Below are positions 63,739 through 64,000 of a DNA stretch of 64,000 nt, piece after piece; position 1 is the first letter of the stretch; each line of letters opens with the position of its first letter. Location of the stretch: positions 515,336 to 579,335 of the forward strand of contig NZ_JANIAC010000003.1 of NCBI RefSeq assembly GCF_024723255.1, in the 5' to 3' direction. This stretch comes from Aestuariibaculum sp. M13. Lineage in GTDB: Bacteria; Bacteroidota; Bacteroidia; Flavobacteriales; Flavobacteriaceae. The notes beneath the pieces are model-generated. The model saw nothing but the letters and a program-made list of their open reading frames with translations, did no database searches and was not told the origin of the DNA. Made by a program: the position numbers and the translations under genes.

Positions 63739-64000
63739 ATGAGAAGAAAATCTAAACATTACACCTTAGAATTTAAACAGAAAGCAGTCGAGTTAAGTTA
63801 TGCCAAAGGCAATGTAAAACAAGTATGTGAAGACTTGGATATATTTCCATCAGTACTTTACCGTTGGCGTAGAGAGTTAAAAGATTACGGTAACAACAGT
63901 TTCCCTGGCCGTGGTAATCCTAAAATGACCGATGAAGAAAAAGAGATATCTCGATTGAAAAAGGCATTAAAAGAAGCCGAGTTAGAACGAGACATCTTAA
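63739..64000 (+). CDS. IS3-family transposase OrfA, 5' part (runs off window)
   Basis: 87 visible residues starting MRRKSKHYTLEFKQKAVELS, followed by the HTH (VKQVCEDLDIFPSVLYRWRREL) and a basic linker, then a heptad helix (EEKEISRLKKALKEAELERDI) that leads to the leucine zipper of OrfA. This is the usual start of an IS3-type element of the Bacteroidota. OrfB would follow beyond the window. It is not the same protein as the orfA remnant at 11972. Confidence 0.88.
   Translation, partial: MRRKSKHYTLEFKQKAVELSYAKGNVKQVCEDLDIFPSVLYRWRRELKDYGNNSFPGRGNPKMTDEEKEISRLKKALKEAELERDIL

Overview
The window is AT-rich Bacteroidota DNA, almost certainly from a (probably marine) member of the Flavobacteriaceae. 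Three SusC/SusD gene pairs (the first cut by the window edge), many lipoprotein glycosidases, a T9SS C-terminal sorting domain, BACON domains, and an ECF sigma/FecR pair feeding an STN-type SusC support this. The genus cannot be fixed from the sequence alone.

Bases 1-42232 are one large glycan-utilisation region. On the left (1-14938, plus strand) lie a SusC 3' end, SusD, a GH29 fucosidase, a GH2 beta-galactosidase, a GH27 alpha-galactosidase, a GH63/MGH1-like hydrolase, a visibly rearranged stretch (9973-13344: two ends of a broken GH2, a transposase orfA remnant and a sulfatase tail fused in frame to GH2), and an S1 sulfatase. A propeller-type regulator with a LuxR-like HTH (15038-18040, minus) is divergent from a second block (18359-33876): BACON-GH16, SusC, SusD, sulfatase, LamG/T9SS protein, GH16, GH20 and GH2. 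A perfect palindromic terminator at 33910 separates this from a convergent four-gene operon (42232 to 34175): GH20, GH123, GH20, GH84. Endo-acting GH16 lipoproteins together with beta-HexNAcases, a GalNAcase, alpha- and beta-galactosidases, a fucosidase and sulfatases fit stepwise removal of sugars from a sulfated, fucosylated, HexNAc-rich glycan of mucin O-glycan or glycoprotein type better than a plain algal galactan. This is inference.

Bases 43019-50942 hold a second uptake locus controlled by trans-envelope signalling: ECF sigma factor (minus), divergent FecR anti-sigma, STN-SusC, SusD and a TlpA-like thioredoxin lipoprotein.

Bases 51237-56768 (minus) are a sensor kinase, an NtrC-type sigma-54 activator, then a well-formed -24/-12 promoter with two upstream 17-bp operator-like sites. 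This promoter stands before an unlisted 53-aa Cys-rich ORF, a glutamate dehydrogenase, a GreA/Rnk-like factor, two related small helical proteins and a 30-aa single-TM miniprotein.

Bases 57690-60546 (plus) are an AraC regulator, a cytosine-deaminase-like amidohydrolase and an exported 5-hydroxyisourate hydrolase. A decayed IS200/IS605 element follows (60745-61302); two internally deleted relatives of it lie at 4921 and 33951. The window closes with a fourth GH16 enzyme (61360-62934, minus) and the start of an IS3-type insertion sequence.

The least expected signal is a set of TGTAAC repeats with an 11-bp period that occurs about 200 bp upstream of two GH16 genes 45 kb apart, in the same orientation relative to each gene. 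It suggests one regulon.
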